Below, one piece after another: positions 1-10,410 of a stretch of DNA of 64,000 nt; within the stretch, counting starts at the first letter, position 1; every line of letters begins with the position of its first letter. The stretch is taken from assembly GCF_002127325.2 (NCBI RefSeq), contig NC_035443.2, positions 33,097,930-33,161,929 on the forward strand. Reading direction: 5' to 3'. The notes beneath the pieces are model-generated. The model did no database searches and was not told the origin of the DNA. It was given only the letters and a program-made list of their open reading frames with translations. Both the position numbers and the translations under genes were made by a program. The DNA is from Helianthus annuus (Eukaryota; Streptophyta; Magnoliopsida; Asterales; Asteraceae).

Positions 1-1991
1 TATTGACTGAGTTGTCACTTGACCACTTAGTCTCGTTAGTCTTTTAACAGGTCTATCCCGCGCTTGTGTTATATTAACAAGCGCTTGTATTTGTTATGAC
101 GCTTTCTTAACTTTGAATAGTTTTACCGGCTAGACTAATTAGTCGCCGTCACTTCATACCCCGTAACTCACGTTACAACGTGATTATTTTCTATATTTCT
201 TTTCTTGTCCGTGAGCGTGTCATGTCACGTTTAAGTTTAATTCAAGGTTTCTTTATCATACTTCTTCTTTTCGAATGTATCGTCTCGCACCTATCGATGT
301 TAAGACCCATACTCTTTGATATTTGTTATTTCCGATTTCGTCTTATAGTATTCATATTTGTTAAAACATTATTTCTTACTAAAACTGAATTTTAGTTTAA
401 CGTTTTTCTCTTTAACTATGTCAATTACTCATATCTAGGAAAATGACAACCCATAATTTATTGTTTTCGGTTCTCGTTTTACGCGGGGAATCGTGACAAG
501 TCCCCTCACCTTACACTATTGACCCGTACGTTCCTTCACTTAACCTCGTAGGCTATTTCCTTAAGCTTTCACCTCTTTAAGGCGAGGCCCTTATGATCCC
601 CTTGCTTCAATTCATAACCCGTGGGTCATTTTGGCCCCGTAGACCTTTACACTAATTAATATCCCGTAGGTTATGATGATCCCGTATATCATCTTTTATT
701 CGAGTCTTTTCGACTTTCTATACGCGTTCCTGTTTCTCAGTCTACGCATGCGTTTAATTCCTTACCCATCAACCGGGTGTTTTACCGAAATCGTTATCAT
801 TGCACCCCCTTCCGGTATGCATTAAGACTTTGTTTCGATTTACTTGGTCCTCTTAGCGAAATCCGTCGCTTTTATTCAACCATGTCTTTTATTCTTTACG
901 TGACCACCATTGGCGGCCTTATTAATTATGAGCGACGATTATCATCGTTATCCTTGCTTTACTACGACTAAAGTTAACAACCTTGACTATCTTTTTCATG
1001 TGGGCAACACCTTTCTTTTTTTTTTATGACCCGGCGGTCATCTATACTTTGGTTTTACTTGCCCGTTTTGTTCACCATGGCCCTTTCGTCCAAGATGACT
1101 TATTTTCATGAATTTTCTTTTGATCATTCTTTTATATCATCATTTACATTAATCCTTGTCCCTTCTATCGGGCTCATTATCCTAATGTAATATGCTTCCG
1201 TCACCCGGCTGTGTGTTTACATTATTATCAACTATTTTGTTCATTAGCTTCATTTCGGTACTTTTTAATTTGTCCCATTCACCCCGTCCTTACTACATCG
1301 GATGTAAATGTGTCCGCTATAAGAAGTTCATGGTATCATATGCCACTACTTACTTGGCCAGAGTAAGCGATTAACACATGACACGCATGACCTTTTTATA
1401 GTTTTCACATCACGCCCTATGTAAGTAATGCCTCTATTTGTTTCTATTGGAAACAATATCCCGAATACATTTTCTATTCGGGGTTTTCCAAGTTTTTAAT
1501 CTACATATGCAACTTTCAATTTCTACATATTTGTTGCATATTACTATTTGTGCAATTAAATTTAAAATGTGCACCTGGTAATGCTTGCCCTAACGGGCTT
1601 CTCTTGCCATTAGCCTTGTTCGCGACCGTTACGCGATTTAGGTCCTTGATGAGCATACTCTTTGGACCGTTCCTCTGTCAAATCTGCGATTTGTTAAACT
1701 CTCGCTATCTTCATATGTGAATGTCCTTCAACTTAAACATATACAACAATTAGTAATTTCGACATTAAAGGATGCCCGTATTATAATACAAGGCTTTTCT
1801 ACTATACGCATCAACGCGTGTAATTTCGTTGACTATATCTATTCTATATCGTTTTTATTGGTGTAACGTGTATTACACGATAACCATATGTGTTGTTCTC
1901 AACACTTTAATCATACTAAACCATTGATATACATGTACTTACCGGATTTGCGATCAAGCCTCGAACCGAACACCCTTTATTCTTTAACCAT
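1..1991 (-). mobile_element. Start of the internal region of an LTR retrotransposon (partial)
   Basis: This stretch lies directly downstream, on the minus strand, of an LTR (2010-5303) and its primer-binding site, so it should be the leader or gag region of that element. I see no gag or other protein domain: the longest frames are about 60-70 residues and look random. It is AT-rich with scattered 'CCCGTA' phrases. It is either a long untranslated leader or too decayed to recognise. The element continues off the left edge. The assignment rests on its position beside the LTR and primer site, not on its own content. Confidence 0.5.
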
Positions 1992-2007
1992 GAGCTCTGA
2001 TTACCAA
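1992..2007 (-). promoter_or_regulatory. Primer-binding site, tRNA-iMet type (imperfect)
   Basis: Read on the minus strand this is TTGGTAATCAGAGCTC, two bases after the LTR end. The usual plant tRNA-iMet primer site is TGGTATCAGAGC, so it matches except for one extra A. Its place next to a TG..CA LTR end fixes the element's orientation as minus. Confidence 0.65.
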
Positions 2008-2009
2008 CT

Positions 2010-3340
2010 TGTAACACCCTTACCGATATTTAACGTATTTCTTTTAAATTAAGAACTAAAAATGTGTATTAATGATCACACATACTAATCATAATACGAG
2101 TTTATTTAAACTTTACTTAGCATTAAAATAATATAACAAAATGTGATTGAATTCGTTGTTCAAAGCGACAACGTAATAACATGCGGAAGCTTGAACTTGA
2201 TCGTGTTCGGTTCTTCGTTGAGCTTGATCGTCCCCCGGTATTGTATATAATACCTACAATTCATAAAACATGAATTGAATTAGTCATGCGTAGCTTAGAA
2301 CGTGTTTAAACGAGTTCGCGAGGCAAAATAATTGAAAAAACAACTTTTTAAAAACTGACTCCGTCATGCCACGCGAAGGAACCACATGCTCCTTCGCGTG
2401 GCGCGAAGGTAACCATTTTCCAGCAGGTTCGCATCTGGGACCTGCATATTCCCAGCACATCCAGTTTTTACGGAAACGGCCATAACTTCTTCGTTATTGA
2501 TCCGTTTTACACGATTCTTTTTCCTACGCGTCCGTAATTTAATTCTCCATCTTATGGAGTTAAAATCCAACATCCGTCATAATAAATTTTGAAACTTCTA
2601 AGCCTTCGACTCATTACCTTTTTACCGAATTTTAACCCGTTTATGCATTTTATCAAACAAACGTATTTGTTTGATCATTATATCACATACACTTCTTCAA
2701 ATTAATGTTATCTACCATTTTAGGTTCTAATCACAGGTTTATTACACAATTTAAACCCGTTTTCGCTCATATGCTTATTTTGACCCGTTAAGGGTAATTA
2801 AGCCTATTTTAAACATGAATCTCTTTCACTCACATCAAGCATTATACTACCACATTTCTTGTCAAATAATCTTTCTTCACAACTCTATTTGTGTTGTATT
2901 AAGTGTGGAAATTCCTAAACTCTGAGTTTTACCCCTCAAATCATTATTTTACGGCAAAGACCATTATAGAGTCAAATGACTAAGGATTCACATCCTTCGC
3001 TTTTATATACTTATTCTAAGTGTTTAATTATGCATACTACTCTTTTCCGAACCACCCTTATGGGTCGTTCGCTCGATTTAGATTACAAGGGCATTTTGGT
3101 CCATATAGTCCTTTAATTGATACAAGGGACTTTTAAAAGCATTTTCGACCCAAAAGCCGTGTTTTAAACCATGCATTTGATTCGAAAAAACATTATGTTT
3201 TCAAAACACAACGATCATCATATGAATCATTCGGTTTGCATAGTAAAGAAACCAAATGTCTTTATGACTGCATTTAACTATCAAGGAGCCTCTAATTCCT
3301 ATTGAGTAGTTAATCAATATTATACATACCTAGCTCGGAT

Positions 3341-3412
<72 letters not shown>

Positions 3413-5303
3413 ACCCGTTACGATACCTTGCCTTAGTACCCGCTAAGTAATAGCGATGTAAGTATCCATTTGATATTTATTCCTGAAATCATACAACTCG
3501 ACAAGCCATTTGTCGATATTGTCAAAAGGTGATATTTTCACCCTTTTGACCCGTTTGTTTTAATTGACCGACTATATTGGCAAGATGAAGCTTATTGCCA
3601 TCTCGCCTACACGACTCGCTCCAGTTTACATTGCGCGGTCATTTTAATTATAAATCAATTCTTAACGCTTTTTGGCCTATCAAGGCTTTCGAAATAAAGT
3701 ATCTTTCAAAACCAACAGTTATTGTCAACGAGTGACCAAATTACAATTTTACCCTTATTGGTTATTATGATTTACCTTATATGGTAACCCTTAAAAGTAC
3801 ATGTTTCATTCGTCATAATATGATCGAATTACCGATTTAACTCATTTTTAGCCATCGCTATGGTTTCTTATCAAATTTGATTTCCTTGTTCCGTACGACT
3901 ACACGCCGGAACACCATAACTCAATTAGGTATTTGTCTTATTCGTAATCAATACAACAAAGAATATTCCGAAATATATGACTAGTGTAAGCTGTACTTAC
4001 CTTGCATCCGAATTATGCTTTTCCTCCATTCTTGATTTGTTTGACCCGCTTCCTTTCCCAAGCCTCCACCTAGCTCGTTAGGCATCAAACTATTTTAAAT
4101 CATTTACAAGGCGGTTAAATTAGTCATAAAAATCACGACTATTCCACCTCACTTATTTTCTATGCCGAAGCTACTATTCGACTTCATGATTAGTTAACTT
4201 AGCTTATCAAAAGTTAACTACTTTTTGATCACATGGTTTACGCAATTAAGTCAAATCAACATTATGATTAGAACCCGCTTTACCCCATCTTTCACGTAAT
4301 TAGTCAAACAAGGCAATTACGCGTTTCATTCGTAAATTCAAAATATGAATATTCACTTAGGCATTTTAACAAACACCTTGTGGGCATACTCTATAAAATC
4401 AACAATCAATTTTCATACTAGTTATTTAGCAAAGCTTAACATCAATTAAGCATGTTCATATCAATTTTCACATTAACAAAATCTGAATTCACTTCCTAGA
4501 GCTCAAATTACACTAGAACAACAATCAAAATTCTAGTGTTTAAAATATTCTTACAAAACCCACTTATCACCTTCAATGGTGATTGTGAATTCACCAGAAT
4601 TAAGCAAAATTTCAACAAGTAATTGACTAGGGTTTATCCCTAATCACTATCTCATTCCTATTTCATCCAAGCAACTATCATGCATCATAAATTTTGAGTT
4701 TCAAGTATTGATTCAGAATTTCAATTGGAATCATTCAACGAAATTTCACATACCTTATGATCATTTCACTGAGGTGATCACTAATCCATGCTTGGATTTC
4801 AATTTGGGTGTGATTTGCCCTTCCAATTGCTTGAATTTTAGCTTGTTAGGGTTAGAAGATGAGAGCTCCTGGCTCCTCTAGAATTGTCGACCAGAACTCA
4901 CACTCAAGGTGTGTGTTTTGGTGTTTTATGTTTTATTTTATTAAAACTTGTTTCAAGTTTATCACCTTTGGCCCTTTTACTTTACCCAAGTTGCATATAT
5001 TATGTTTTAACCAAATTTTCTTATTATTTTGAAACACTTAGCTAACTAGGTTGATATTCCTAGTTACTTAGTGGGTCCCGGGAGTTGTAACCCGTTTTAT
5101 TTTAAGTCCCGTTAACTCGGGCCTTTTACATACTTTGTTTTTCTCAAAGTATTTATCCTCCTTTTAATTAATATCAAGTTTATTTATTTAAATCCTAATC
5201 TTCTTTTTCTTTTTTACCGGGTTAATTTTTACCACTAACGGTATTTTACTCATTTTCACTATTAACGTGGTTTGATTTCCAAACCCGTTTTTGGGGTGTT
5301 ACA
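2010..5303 (-). repeat. Giant 5' LTR (3.3 kb) of a minus-strand retrotransposon
   Basis: The segment is bounded by TGTAACACCC on the left and GGGGTGTTACA on the right, so on either strand it opens with TG and closes with CA, and a primer-binding site abuts its 2010 side. A length near 3.3 kb suits lineages with very long LTRs such as Tekay/Del-type gypsy; the lineage is inferred. It contains a long AT microsatellite (3343-3410) and a GC-rich hairpin with a 12-bp stem (2369-2380 with 2390-2401) whose word CGCGAAGG is repeated next to it. No flanking duplication is expected in the window because only one LTR of the element is present. No coding sequence is visible. Confidence 0.75.
3343..3410. 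repeat. (AT)n microsatellite
   Basis: About 34 uninterrupted AT units lie inside the giant LTR. Such tracts are length-variable and prone to assembly error, so the exact count is uncertain. Confidence 0.97.
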
Positions 5304-5886
5304 TTAACCTACTAATCAGACTTTAGATCATGCTCTGATCTTATTCATAACAACATAAATCAATCAAGCATACATAACCAAGAATCACAAAGAAGTTTAA
5401 TTAAACCATGATAAGGTTACTAACCACGAGATTATGTGCACACGAATGTGTTGGAACGAACAATAGAAGGCTTCGAACAAGAGAATGATGGTTGTCGTCG
5501 AGTTGTGTTGGGAAAGGAGAGAGTTTAGGGTTTTGTTATTTTTGTGCTTATGGAATTGTGAACTCCACACACCAACCATGTGTGTGTATGCGCCACACGT
5601 GAGCCGGGCCCAACTTGTGGGCTTCGTTTGGGCTATGAGTCGAGTCACAAGGGATGGGTGTTTGGGCCGAGAACAGTAAACGGGCATAAAGAAGTGTGCG
5701 GCCTGGTTCCAATGTGCGATGGAGGTTTAGGCACACACATACATTCACTAACAATATTCAAGTGTACTCAAACACTTCATTCAAACAATTCAGTAATTCA
5801 TACAAGTACACGTAATTACAACGTAAGACAAACATAAAAGGAACTAGTACGTGGAAAAAGGCCTTGCAAAAATACGAGTTGTCACA
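5304..5886 (-). repeat. Probable LTR remnant next to the giant LTR
   Basis: On the minus strand this segment starts TGTGACAACTCGTATTTT at 5886, which is a plausible LTR start. It has an LTR-like mix of short purine-rich and GC-richer tracts (5480-5720) but no domain. The other end is not defined, because the sequence runs to the joint with the giant LTR at 5303/5304 without a matching CA terminus. It may be the older element into which the left-hand retrotransposon inserted. The small frames here (5397-5837) overlap on both strands and have no family resemblance, so I do not call them genes. Confidence 0.4.
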
Positions 5887-6160
5887 ACGGTGCTTCAATT
5901 CGGGTGTTTAAACTTCCAATTAACAAAAATCAAGCCATTTCGAGCATAATTTCGAGGTAAGTTTTACATCAATCGACTCGTATTCTCGTTCTGATCAAAA
6001 GCTCTAAAACATCAGTTTGTAATTCGGAAAAAAACCTTAACTCCATTAAGCTATTTTAACGGCAAACTATTTTACAAAAAAAATTGACCTGTTCGGATTA
6101 TTATTGGCCAATAACTGACTTGGGATTATTATTGGCCAAATTGAGTTAGGTGGGATTATT
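5887..6160 (+). mobile_element. Truncated half of a foldback/MITE element
   Basis: This segment matches, in reverse orientation, the arms of the complete foldback element at 51510-52002. Shared blocks include the GGTGCTTCAATTCGG core, the TTTTACATCAATCGACTCGTA block, CAGTTTGTAATTCGG, and repeated GGATTATTATTGGCC phrases near the outer end. Only one arm and the centre are present. The partner arm is missing, probably lost at the joint with the preceding LTR remnant near 5886. It is non-coding. Confidence 0.75.
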
Positions 6161-6540
6161 TATATAGTTTTTTTTCAATATTTTATTATTTTAATATTAT
6201 AATACCTTATTATTATATTTTCTTTTAATATATTTCTGTTTTTTTTTTAATTTTTTTAAAACCATATTCCCTTTTTCATTTTCTTTTTGTTTTTTATAAT
6301 TCTTTTTTCTTTTTTTTTAAATGATATTACCTTTAGCAATTAATTTAATATTTTTATATAGTTTTTTAAATATTTTATTATTTTAATATTATAATACCCT
6401 ATTATTATATTTACTTTTAACATATTTATCTTTTTTTTTTGATTTTTTAAAACATATTTTCTTTTGTCATTTTCTTTTTGTTTTTAATAATTCTTTTTTT
6501 TCTTTTTTTAAATGATATTACCTTTAATTTAATATTTTAA
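6161..6540. repeat. Tandem duplication of an AT-rich ~195-bp unit
   Basis: Two adjacent copies (6161-6355 and 6356-about 6540) share the same order of T-runs, TTTTAATATTATAATACC, a TTTTCTTTTTGTTTT tract and AATGATATTACCTTTA. They differ by small indels. It is non-coding and extremely AT-rich, and directly follows the truncated foldback element. Confidence 0.85.
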
Positions 6541-6771
6541 ATAATTTTCATTCATTAATTAATAGAAAAAACTTATGTACGTAGTTTTGTTTATTTTTCC
6601 CCATTGGAGATTCCAAGTATTCTTAAAAATGAAGTTGTATTCAAACTAGAGTATTTATTTGGTATCGTTTTACGGTACGATAATAAACTAAATCGATTCT
6701 ACTGTTTGGCTTTTGAAACAATATTCTTCATTATCAAATATCCTTTGTTGAACATTATAATTTGCTTTGTT

Positions 6772-6805
6772 TCGCCGCAACGGGCGACACCAGTAAAAAC
6801 CTAGT
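6772..6805 (+). mobile_element. Helitron 3' terminus
   Basis: A short hairpin, TCGCC-GCAACG-GGCGA, is followed 11 bases later by CTAGT at 6801-6805. A GC-rich hairpin closely followed by CTRR and a host T is the classic 3' end of plant Helitrons. The 5' end (a TC after a host A) could not be placed, so the element's extent is unknown; the 66-residue frame that runs through this end is not a gene. Confidence 0.6.
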
Positions 6806-6944
6806 TGTATAATTAAATCTTAAATGTCAATTTTATTTTATAATACATCAAATTATCTTTATACAAGGGAAATAATAAACCTTTATGCCCTCTTACCTGT
6901 CCAAAAATGATAAATTAGTTTCTTCTGTGTACACAAATGATCTC

Positions 6945-7259
6945 TAGATCAAGTGGTTGAAGACTTATATTTTTTTGAGAGATGCAAGTTCAACTCCCAC
7001 TTGGTGCAGAGTGAGGGACTGATGGACAATGATAGGAGACACAGGGAAACCTGAGTTGGATCCTTAAGCCAAAGCGGTTTTACAGGTAATTGTACCGTTG
7101 TGCCTATGGAGGTAATTGTACCGTTGTGCCTATGGACGAGTGGGTTATTGGGTTTTCCTCGAAATTGGTGGTGGACTTGAGTTATTATCGAAGTACTCCG
7201 TTTATCTCGTGAGTGCCCTGAAAATGCTCAGGATTGATTCTGTTGGCTATTAAAAAAAA
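6945..7259 (+). mobile_element. tRNA-derived SINE
   Basis: A box-A-like stretch (TAGATCAAGTGGTTGAAG, near 6955) and a box-B-like stretch (GCAAGTTCAACTCCC, near 6987) are spaced as in a tRNA promoter. The body ends in a T/A-rich tail near 7250. A 26-bp segment containing GTAATTGTACCGTTGTGCC is tandemly duplicated (7084-7136). I could not find a clear flanking duplication, so the ends are approximate. Confidence 0.65.
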
Positions 7260-8407
7260 TTCTTCAATGTAAAATAAAAAAATAACAAAATATATGTACT
7301 TTAATACATATTTAACGTTGAAAAATGTAATAACAAATTAATTTATTACCTATTTGACTTTATACACATTTTAACGTCAAATCGATTTTCACATTTATTA
7401 GTACATATATCTCTTCTTTTTATATCTTATACATATGTCTCTTAGCGTTTTGCGGTGAAAATTAAATTCGACATTTTGGCAAGTAACAATATTACTGTGT
7501 TTGGTTGTTTATTCGCTATAGCATTAGAAAGAAATCAAAACCCAAATGCCCAACATGTGTTTTATATGGTTAAGATATGTATGAGATCGGAAAAAAAAAA
7601 ACAAAACATATATCTCTAGGAGGATATCGATACGTATTTTACATAAAACGAAAACCATACAAACGAATACATGTACCGATGTTATTCGGCCGGTATTGTT
7701 CGATTGTGAGGGTACCTTACCGTATCGGCATTTGCTATACCTTATAAGTAAATACTACACTGTGAACACAACTTTGTTTTCAATGAATTTTATACCACCA
7801 AGTCGAGAAAATCATAAACTAATACGCTATAAGTACACGTGTTGTTCGGACAATATCAGTTCGGTTCGTCAGGTGAAGAACAAAATAGTCATGTATAATT
7901 GACGCGTTCGATTTTGAACTTTTATCGAATCATAAATATAGAATAACAAGAATGGTAAATGGCATTACTTCATATATAAAAAAAACTAAATTGTGAGTTA
8001 CGTTTGTGTTTCGATCACTTGCACATTCTTATTGACAACTCGGCTTTGAGTAAAATTTATATTTTATATGTAGATAAAGATACGTGGATCATAACGACAT
8101 ACTCGGAATTTAATATAAGATATCGTATTTTTAAAATTATAAGCGAAAGATAAAATATACTCTGAAGAATCATATTCATAATAAAATTTAGTAATAAAAT
8201 AATTAAAAAATCAAAAGTATCTGGTTCCATCGAGGTTACCTATTCATATATCGAGGCTACCTATTCATATATATACAGGGGAGAGTTCAATTACAAATCT
8301 ATAGTTAGTGAGAAAACTCGAAAACTCCTATTTAGTGAAGGAAAGTGAGCTTTTAATGAAGGAGTGGCAAAATTGGAAAAAATATATAAATTTTCAAATA
8401 TTTCTAT
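7260..8407. other. AT-rich intergenic DNA without a gene; part of a terminal-repeat remnant at its end
   Basis: I see no coding sequence, and the frame at 7696-7902 has no recognisable content. Near 8230-8270 the phrase CGAGG(T/C)TACCTATTCATATA is duplicated. At 8278-8330 a GGGGAGAGTTCAATTACAAATC start resembles the ends of foldback MITEs; the SIRE-like element at 8408 appears to have inserted into it. Confidence 0.4.
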
Positions 8408-9199
8408 TGTTAGGATCGGAGGCTCTCATGATTGTGTTTGTTTGTATAATTTGTACATTAAGAGAGTATGAAATAATGTAAAGTGCAGCGGAAATGAATA
8501 CAAACTTTGTAAACACAATCAAAGAAGAGAATAGTTTGATAAACAAATGCTTCACATTAAGTTGAATGATTGAATTACAAAGCAAATGATTACAAGCATG
8601 CTTACAATACTAAACTCCCCCTCAGCCTGATGCTCCAAGGTTAGTTGCACAAGATGAAAGGATTAGACATGAGAAGAAGAACTTGCTCAGTCAATCAAAT
8701 GTAACAGTACAGGGTACTGCTCCATTTATAGGCAAACCAAACCACTGAAGCTTCTAAGCTGACGTCACCATGAAAGTGACATCTAACAACCTAACAACCT
8801 GTAAACACTGTTCTATACAAACTACCGATGTCTAACAACTGATTATCAGTAAAATACAAAACATAGTAAAACTACTGCTTCACTTTCCACTGATGTAGCC
8901 TGAGCACTGATGTTGAGCATCAGTGCTTTCTTCAAAGTTGATCAGTCCTTGAATGGGCAGTGCTTGTGTCTTCAGCAGTACTTAGGAGGCATCAGTAGAT
9001 AGAGCGTCAGTGTTTGTCTTCAGCGGTCTTTAGAGTTTCATCAGTTGTTCTATTGAGCAGTACTTGAGATCTATCAGCTTGTTAGATAACCACTGTCAAG
9101 GGGAAAGCTTAATGTAAACAGCTGCTTATTATGAATCCACTGTCGTGATCCGATTTTGACTTTCATTATCTGTTCCTCTGGTAGGGTTCAATCCCAACA
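8408..9199 (-). repeat. 3' LTR of the SIRE-like element
   Basis: It is a TG..CA bounded copy (TGTTAGGATC ... CCCAACA in plus reading, 792 bp). It matches the LTR at 19716-20415 and the solo LTR at 42410-43219. A minus-strand TATA box reads CTATAAATGG at about 8722-8731. It contains the hairpin GCACTGATG-TTGAG-CATCAGTGC (8904-8926) and many other CAGTG/CACTG words. Compared with the other two copies it lacks a 15-bp stretch between two TCATCAGT repeats near 9040. The 63-residue frame here is LTR sequence, not a gene. Confidence 0.93.
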
Positions 9200-9209
9200 A
9201 TCTCCCCCT
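9200..9209 (-). promoter_or_regulatory. Polypurine tract
   Basis: On the minus strand this is AGGGGGAGAT directly before the 3' LTR, the normal primer for plus-strand DNA synthesis. It confirms the element's minus orientation. Confidence 0.85.
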
Positions 9210-9235
9210 GGAACAGATAATGCCAAAACCCTTCA

Positions 9236-10405
9236 TTATTCTGGATTTTTATTTCTCATCAGACGTTCCTTAGCTTGTCTTTTAAATTCCACTTCAAAAT
9301 CCTTGGAACTCAAGTCATCCTCATCCCTACACAGTGTAAGTTCAAGGAGATCCTGCAAAACTTCAACACCAAGGCGTAGTGCTTCTTTCCTTGATATGCA
9401 CTTCACTTCACCATTGGATCTGACCAGGGTTAATACGTGGGTCTTTTGATCAGACATCCACTTTAGTACTTTTAATCCTAATGGGTTTCTTGGGAGAGAT
9501 TTATTTCCTGGTGAGTTTGGAGATGTTGACCTTGTGAAAAGTTGTAAGCTATCAGACATTTGTTTGAAGGCTATTTCAATGACATCATTTGCTACAGCTA
9601 TGTCTTCTGCAGTCTCTTTTTCTATCTGCTCCTGTCTCTTTTGTTGATCTGGCTCAATGTCTGATATTTCTGCTGAGTCATTTGGTGATGTAGGTTTGGT
9701 TAATACCTTTTTGGCAAGGTCTTGAAGCTTTGTTGATCTATCTTCTTTTAGATCCATTTTCTTGATGGCATCCGTGAAGTACTCAGCTTCTTTCTCTTTT
9801 TCTTCTTCACTGGTCAGCAGTTTTCCTTTTTCTTGGTTTGCCACGAGGATAGGGTTATCTGCTGATGTGAGCTGTGTTTTAAAAGCATCAATCTGCTGTT
9901 CTAGCTTTTTGTAGTCAGGCTTCTTTGGAGTGTCTGGGACAGTTATCCTCCATTTCTTAAGCCTTTCATAAGCTTCATCAGTGTACTGCTTTGTCCATTT
10001 TGCTATGGCAGTGGCAGTGTCCACCTTTGCATCCACCAGCTCCCGTTTCTTTCTTTTGTACTCAGATGTTAGGTCAGCAATGAGCTTTTTGTATTTGTTC
10101 CAACTTGGAGCAGTCTTCTTCTTTCTTGGATCATTTTTAATCCTTTCAATTCTGTCTGCCTCATGCTTTAAAGCAACTATTGGCCATTCTTCAAATTGGT
10201 TTTCTTCAGCAGGATAAAATTTTTCTGTCATAATATACTCAAGATATTCTTTTCTCATTTTATTTCATTTTTCTTTCTTTTCTTTGTCTAGATCTTGTGC
10301 ATAATCTTCCATCTGCTTGACTTTTGTGAGCAAGAATTCCAATTTTTCAGCAATGGCTTCGTCATTTTGACCTTCACATTCAATTTTGGCTCTTATCTTA
10401 GCCTG
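9236..10405 (-). pseudogene. C-terminal part of the non-pol (env-like?) gene of the SIRE-like element
   Basis: The open frame 10258-9236 gives 340 residues and ends KNPE. The same frame continues upstream to 10405 through a single in-frame TGA near 10262, so the 340-residue frame is the tail of a longer gene, not an independent start. It is highly charged (Lys/Glu-rich) and predicted to be largely helical or coiled coil in its first 150 residues. A more ordered C-terminal block contains the motif ISRKEALRLGVEVL and CRDEDD. It has no retroviral enzyme motif and no obvious membrane segment. The gene is interrupted at 10410 by a solo LTR with TSD CCTTG and resumes at 13820. Function unknown; I believe similar proteins occur in other Asteraceae repeats, unconfirmed. 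Confidence 0.65.
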
Positions 10406-10410
10406 CCTTG

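Noticed and set aside
5326..5340. GCTCTGATC near 5331 as a second primer-binding site
   Set aside because: Match to the tRNA-iMet complement is too short and no TG..CA LTR end adjoins it.
5397..5837. Four overlapping frames of 64-96 residues on both strands
   Set aside because: They mirror each other in one GC-richer patch, have no family resemblance or splice context, and lie in a probable LTR remnant.
6945..7000. Possible tRNA gene
   Set aside because: Box A and B are present but no cloverleaf can be formed and an A-rich tail follows; it is a SINE.
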